Shown here piece by piece: positions 6,301 through 9,657 of a stretch of DNA of 9,657 bases. This stretch comes from Clostridia bacterium. GTDB lineage: Bacteria; Bacillota; Clostridia; Oscillospirales; CAG-272. Location: assembly GCA_024404655.1 (NCBI GenBank), contig JAKSPR010000093.1:1-9657 (forward strand), read 5' to 3'. Numbering within the stretch: the stretch's first letter is position 1; each line of letters opens with the position of its first letter. The translations under genes were made by a program, and so were the position numbers. Under the pieces are notes generated by a model. The model was not told the DNA's origin, made no database searches, and saw nothing but the letters and a program-made list of their open reading frames with translations.

Positions 6301-6993
6301 ATGACTTATGTGATTTCCGATCTCCACGGGCAGTGGGACAGTTATGAACAGCTGCTCAGAAAAATCCGGGCTTCCGATGACGATATCCGTTCTCCTCTGG
6401 GCGATATGATCGCCTGTGGCGAGGACGGCGTGAAGATCTTACAGGACGCGATGAGCCGCGCCAATGTGTACCCGCTGATGGGCGACCACGAATATATGGC
6501 GGCACGGCTGCTCAAACGGATGCTGGAAGAAGCCTCCGGAAAGAAAGCTCCCTCCGAGAAATTCCGCACAGAATTTGCAAAATGGCTCAAAATGGGCGGC
6601 ATGCCCACCGTCACCGCATTCCGGGAGCTTGATGAAGAAGGACAAACCGATATTCTCGAATACCTCCGGGAGGAATGTGCGCCTTATGAAATCGTCAAGG
6701 CAGGAAAGAAGACTTATCTTCTGGTCCACGCCGGTGTTCCGGAGGGTGCCTCGGCAGACAATCTGGACGAATGCCCGCTGAAAGCCCTGATCATGGGCGA
6801 CTACGGATTCCCCGCCGATGCACCCGCAGGCCTTATCCTTGTAACGGGTCATATCCCCACGGAGCAGTTGGACGAGGAAGAGGGCGGACGCGCACTCATC
6901 TCCGATACGCATATCGCCATTGACTGCGGCGCGGCGGACGGCGGCTTTGCCTGCTGCCTGTGTCTTGAAAACGGCGCCTGCGTTTATGCCTGA
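6301..6993 (+). CDS. PPP-like metallophosphoesterase with altered signature motifs
   Basis: This 230-residue protein starts at ATG 6301 with AAAGG at 6285-6289, 11 bases upstream. It belongs to the calcineurin-like phosphoesterases close to bacterial PPP-type Ser/Thr phosphatases. Motif I is SDLHG (D7, H9). Motif II is LGDMIACG (G34, D35), where the family normally has GDxVDRG. Motif III is MGDHE (D62, H63), where the family has GNH. LLVHAG gives H143 and VTGHIPT gives H184. The acidic and histidine metal ligands are thus kept, but the Asn ligand is now Asp and the phosphate-contacting Arg of DRG is Cys. The rest matches the clostridial version well, including AIDCGAADGGFACCLCLE at the C-terminus. 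Likely cytoplasmic, since there is no signal or membrane helix. It is the first gene after a strong promoter, 26 bases before glpK. It could be a phosphatase with changed metal or substrate preference, or one with weak activity; the substrate is unknown. Confidence 0.88.
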   Translation: MTYVISDLHGQWDSYEQLLRKIRASDDDIRSPLGDMIACGEDGVKILQDAMSRANVYPLMGDHEYMAARLLKRMLEEASGKKAPSEKFRTEFAKWLKMGGMPTVTAFRELDEEGQTDILEYLREECAPYEIVKAGKKTYLLVHAGVPEGASADNLDECPLKALIMGDYGFPADAPAGLILVTGHIPTEQLDEEEGGRALISDTHIAIDCGAADGGFACCLCLENGACVYA

Positions 6994-7019
6994 TTAAAGG
7001 ACGAAAGGAGTTCACAGCC

Positions 7020-8522
7020 ATGGGAAATTACATTCTGTCTCTTGATGAAGGAACGACCAGCGCCCGTGCGGTGCTCTTTGACCATGACGGTCACATCGTC
7101 GATATGGTACAGCGGGAATTCCCCCAGATCTACCCGAAGCCCGGCTGGGTCGAACAGGACCCCATGGAAATCTACGCCAGTCAGTACGGCGTCATGATGG
7201 AACTGATCGCCAAGCGAGGTCTTTCCCCCGCCGATATCCACGCCATCGGCATCACCCACCAAAGAGAAACCGCCATCCTCTGGGCCAGGAGAACCCGCGA
7301 GCCGGTCTCTACCGCCATCCACTGGCAGTGCCGCAGAACCGCGCCTCTCTGTGACAAGCTGAAAGCGGAAGGACTTGCCCCAGCCATCCAGAAGACCACG
7401 GGACTGCTCATCGACGCTTATTTCAGTGCAACCAAGCTCGCATGGATCCTTGACAATGTTCCCGGTGCAAGAGAACGGGCGAAAAACGGGGAACTCTGTT
7501 TCGGCACCGTGGATACATGGCTGCTCTGGCGCATGACCGAGGGCCGTGTTCATGCAACGGACGTCACCAACGCCTCCCGCACCATGCTTTATGATATCCG
7601 CCGCGGGGACTGGGACGACGCGCTCCTTGCCCGCTTTGATATTCCCCGCACCATGCTGCCCAAGGTCCTTCCGAGCTCTGCCGTTTACGGCTATTTCCGT
7701 CTTGACGGACAGGAGATCCCGATTGCAGGCATCGCGGGAGACCAGCAGGCTGCCCTGTTCGGTCAACTCTGCACCGAACCCGGCGAGAGCAAAAACACCT
7801 ACGGCACCGGATGCTTCCTTCTGATGCACACAGGAGAAACCCCGAAATTCAGCGAAAACGGACTGCTCACCACCATTGCGGCGACCCTCTCCGGACAGCC
7901 GACCCAGTACGCACTGGAAGGCAGTGTCTTTGTGGGCGGAGCCGTGATCCAGTGGCTGCGTGACGCCATGGGTCTCATCAGGGATGCGGAGGACAGCGAA
8001 TACTTTGCATCCAAGGTTTCCGATACCGGCGGCGTCTACATCGTTCCCGCCTTTACCGGTCTCGGTGCTCCCCACTGGGATATGTACGCCCGGGGTACCA
8101 TTGTCGGCATGACCCGTGATTCCGGCAGAAACCGCATCGTCCGCGCAGCGCTGGAATCCATCGCCTACCAGACCAATGACATTCTCACCCTGATGGCAAA
8201 GGAAAGCGGTATTCCGATCACCGTTCTGAAGGCAGACGGCGGAGCCTCCGCAAACAAACTGCTCATGCAGATGCAGGCGGATATCTCCCATGTCACCGTC
8301 CGCCGTCCCGCTGTCAGAGAAACCACCGCCATGGGGGCGGCATTCCTTGCCGGACTTGCCGCAGGCTTCTGGCACGATATTCCGGAAATCCGTTCCTGCT
8401 GCTCCGATGCCTTTACGGAGTTTACACCGTGCATGGCAGAGGATACCCGTGCGTCCTTACTCAAAGGCTGGCAGCGCGCGCTGAAAGCCGCCCGCGCATG
8501 GAGCCTGGAAGAAGAACTCTGA
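7020..8522 (+). CDS. glpK: Glycerol kinase
   Basis: This 500-residue protein is full length for GlpK (E. coli 502) and starts at ATG 7020 with AAAGGAG at 7004-7010. It is an FGGY kinase that phosphorylates glycerol with ATP to sn-glycerol-3-phosphate in the cytoplasm. Landmarks are the N-terminal phosphate loop DEGTTSARA (9-17), YPKPGWVEQDP, QRET (81-84), WQCRRT, FGTVDTWLLW, TNASRTMLYDI, GIAGDQQAALFGQ, KNTYGTGCF and GLGAPHWD. The glycerol-contacting residues equivalent to E. coli R83, E84, Y135 and D245 are R82, E83, Y134 and D241, all present. The segment before the catalytic Asp (219-240, ending GQEIPIAG) has no His, so the HPr-phosphorylated His232 site of Enterococcus-type GlpK is absent. 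Small oddities are GITHQRET (usually GITN) and AIHWQ (usually AIVWQ). It sits mid-operon between the phosphoesterase (26-base gap) and the hydrolase (37-base gap). No glpF or glpD is visible. Confidence 0.97.
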   Translation: MGNYILSLDEGTTSARAVLFDHDGHIVDMVQREFPQIYPKPGWVEQDPMEIYASQYGVMMELIAKRGLSPADIHAIGITHQRETAILWARRTREPVSTAIHWQCRRTAPLCDKLKAEGLAPAIQKTTGLLIDAYFSATKLAWILDNVPGARERAKNGELCFGTVDTWLLWRMTEGRVHATDVTNASRTMLYDIRRGDWDDALLARFDIPRTMLPKVLPSSAVYGYFRLDGQEIPIAGIAGDQQAALFGQLCTEPGESKNTYGTGCFLLMHTGETPKFSENGLLTTIAATLSGQPTQYALEGSVFVGGAVIQWLRDAMGLIRDAEDSEYFASKVSDTGGVYIVPAFTGLGAPHWDMYARGTIVGMTRDSGRNRIVRAALESIAYQTNDILTLMAKESGIPITVLKADGGASANKLLMQMQADISHVTVRRPAVRETTAMGAAFLAGLAAGFWHDIPEIRSCCSDAFTEFTPCMAEDTRASLLKGWQRALKAARAWSLEEEL

Positions 8523-8559
8523 TATCTGATATCCGTTATCTGAAAGTGAGGAATCATTC

Positions 8560-9510
8560 ATGTCATCTGAAACCCCTTATACCCAAACATCCGCAAATCG
8601 GAAAAACACACTGCACGGTATCGCCTGGATACCGGAAGACAAGCCCCGCGCCATCCTGCTCATTTCCCACGGCATGGCGGAGCACATCCGACGCTATAAG
8701 CCTTTCATGGAATACCTTGCCGACCGCGGCATTCTCACGCTCGGTCATGATCATATCGGTCACGGCAAAAGCGTGGATGAGGAAAAAGAACTCGGCTATC
8801 TCCCCTGGGCTGGCAGCGTGGACACACTGGTCGATGATGTTCTCGCCGATGCCGCACGGATCAAAGAAGCATATCCTGATGTCCCTCTGATTCTGCTGGG
8901 TCACAGCATGGGTTCTTTTGTTGCCCGTCTTGCAGCAGCAAAGGACAAAGCGGGTCTGTTCTCCGCTCTGATCGTCATGGGGACAGGCGGTTCCAATCCC
9001 GCAGCCGGTGTGGGACTGCTTCTGCAGCATGCGATCTCCGGACTATTCGGAGAACGTCACGTCTCCCGCCTTGTGGAATGGATGATGTTCGGCAGCTACA
9101 ACAAACGCTGTTCAGGCAGAACCATCTATGACTGGCTCTCAACCGACGAGGAACAGGTGGATAAATACATCGCCGATCCCCTTTCCGGTTATCCCTTCAC
9201 CGTTTCCGCCCTCGGCATCGTCACGACCCTTTCCAAAGAAGCCAACCGGAAAATCACCTTTGCGGAAACCGATAAAGCCCGCCCGATTTTCCTCATCTCC
9301 GGCGGAGATGACCCCGTCGGCGGTTACGGAAAAGGCGTTTCCGAGGTTTACAAAAACTATCAGTCAGCAGGGGTAAGCGATATCGCCATAAAACTGTTCC
9401 CCGGCTGCCGCCATGAAATCTTAAACGAGCGCTGCCGCGAAGAGGTCTATGAAACTCTGTACGGCTGGATCGACGCCCATCTGCATGAAAGGAGCGAATC
9501 CCGCGCATGA
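8560..9510 (+). CDS. Alpha/beta hydrolase, monoacylglycerol lipase/lysophospholipase-like
   Basis: This 316-residue protein starts at ATG 8560 with GTGAGGA at 8546-8552. It shows the serine-hydrolase family of PF12146 (Hydrolase_4). The oxyanion-side motif is SHGMAEH (about 36-42), followed by GHDHIGHGKS. The nucleophile elbow is GHSMGS (S116), the acid is in SGGDDPVGG (D251, or D250), and the catalytic His is in GCRHEI (H285). A cap-like insertion of about 80 residues lies between the nucleophile and the acid. There is no signal peptide, so it is cytoplasmic. Family members hydrolyse monoacylglycerols, lysophospholipids or other esters. Being next to glpK makes an acylglycerol or glycerophospholipid-derived substrate plausible, because the released glycerol would feed GlpK; that is inference from context. 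It overlaps the next gene by four bases. Confidence 0.92.
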   Translation: MSSETPYTQTSANRKNTLHGIAWIPEDKPRAILLISHGMAEHIRRYKPFMEYLADRGILTLGHDHIGHGKSVDEEKELGYLPWAGSVDTLVDDVLADAARIKEAYPDVPLILLGHSMGSFVARLAAAKDKAGLFSALIVMGTGGSNPAAGVGLLLQHAISGLFGERHVSRLVEWMMFGSYNKRCSGRTIYDWLSTDEEQVDKYIADPLSGYPFTVSALGIVTTLSKEANRKITFAETDKARPIFLISGGDDPVGGYGKGVSEVYKNYQSAGVSDIAIKLFPGCRHEILNERCREEVYETLYGWIDAHLHERSESRA

Positions 9511-9657
9511 AAAAACTGCTGCTCATTCTTCTGCCCCTCGTTCTTCTGTTTCCCGTCTTCTGCAGCTGCGGCGCAGAAACACCCGCGGAAGAAATCCCCT
9601 ACATAAACGAACTCATCTATGATCTTGCCAAAAAGGAAGGTTCTGCCGACCTTGTGG
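9507..9657 (+). CDS. Predicted lipoprotein, N-terminal part only
   Basis: ATG 9507 overlaps the hydrolase stop in an ATGA arrangement (9507-9510), with AAAGGAG just upstream at about 9488-9494, so translation is probably coupled. Fifty residues are visible before the window ends. They start MKKLLLILLPLVLLFPVFCSCG, a lysine-charged N-terminus, a hydrophobic core and a Cys-containing lipobox-like end. Either C19 or C21 would be lipidated, with C21 preceded by Ser fitting better. The mature start is acidic (AETPAEEIPYINELIYDLAKKEG). No family can be assigned from this fragment. It is the fourth gene of the operon and would place a protein on the outer face of the membrane. Confidence 0.8.
   Translation, partial: MKKLLLILLPLVLLFPVFCSCGAETPAEEIPYINELIYDLAKKEGSADLV

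Noticed and set aside
6984..8375. A 463-codon open frame on the minus strand opposite glpK
   Set aside because: It is antisense to a complete, unmistakable GlpK. The translated product is Gly/Asp/His-rich with no recognisable domain, typical of the mirror frame of GC-rich codons.
8521..8541. Repeated ATATC/TATCTGA words between glpK and the hydrolase gene
   Set aside because: The repeats are short and imperfect, with no T run, and are too weak to call an operator or terminator.

Overview
This window looks like chromosome from a low-to-moderate GC Gram-positive bacterium, most likely a gut-type Clostridia (Lachnospiraceae or Oscillospiraceae-like). The signs are AGGAG-type ribosome binding sites before nearly every gene, a DUF4830 protein, a YdiF-like ABC-F ATPase, an AraM-type glycerol-1-phosphate dehydrogenase, a consensus vegetative promoter, and GC-rich third codon positions throughout. 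The taxonomic call is inference. Base composition and codon use look even across the window, and I see no insertion sequence, phage gene, tRNA, rRNA or CRISPR array.

Left part (1-921, + strand): the 3' end of a coiled-coil, Ala/Pro/Glu-rich protein with a C-terminal zinc ribbon, then a small DUF4234 membrane protein 42 bases later. A strong intrinsic terminator closes the pair. Next (979-2898) is a complete ABC-F ATPase. It meets the oppositely oriented DUF4830 membrane-anchored protein (2902-3375) tail to tail with only 3 bases between stop codons.

Middle part: a 105-base divergent region containing two dyads separates the DUF4830 gene from a + strand pair. The pair is an NAD(P)-dependent sn-glycerol-1-phosphate dehydrogenase (3481-4791) and an AI-2E family membrane permease (4832-6109), closed by a second clear terminator (6116-6154).

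Right part: a perfect TTGACA-17-TATAAT promoter with an extended -10 (6193-6221) and a leader with a possible hairpin drive what looks like one operon. Its genes are a PPP-family metallophosphoesterase with altered signature motifs (6301-6993), glycerol kinase GlpK (7020-8522), a monoacylglycerol-lipase-like alpha/beta hydrolase (8560-9510), and the start of a lipoprotein that overlaps the hydrolase stop by four bases (9507 to the window end).

The unifying theme of the right two thirds is glycerol and glycerophosphate chemistry. The hydrolase could release glycerol from an acylglycerol or other ester, and GlpK would turn glycerol into sn-glycerol-3-phosphate. The upstream dehydrogenase makes the opposite stereoisomer, sn-glycerol-1-phosphate, from dihydroxyacetone phosphate. 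Most genes are recognisable family members. The least ordinary item is the phosphoesterase, in which the usual VDRG and GNH motifs have changed.
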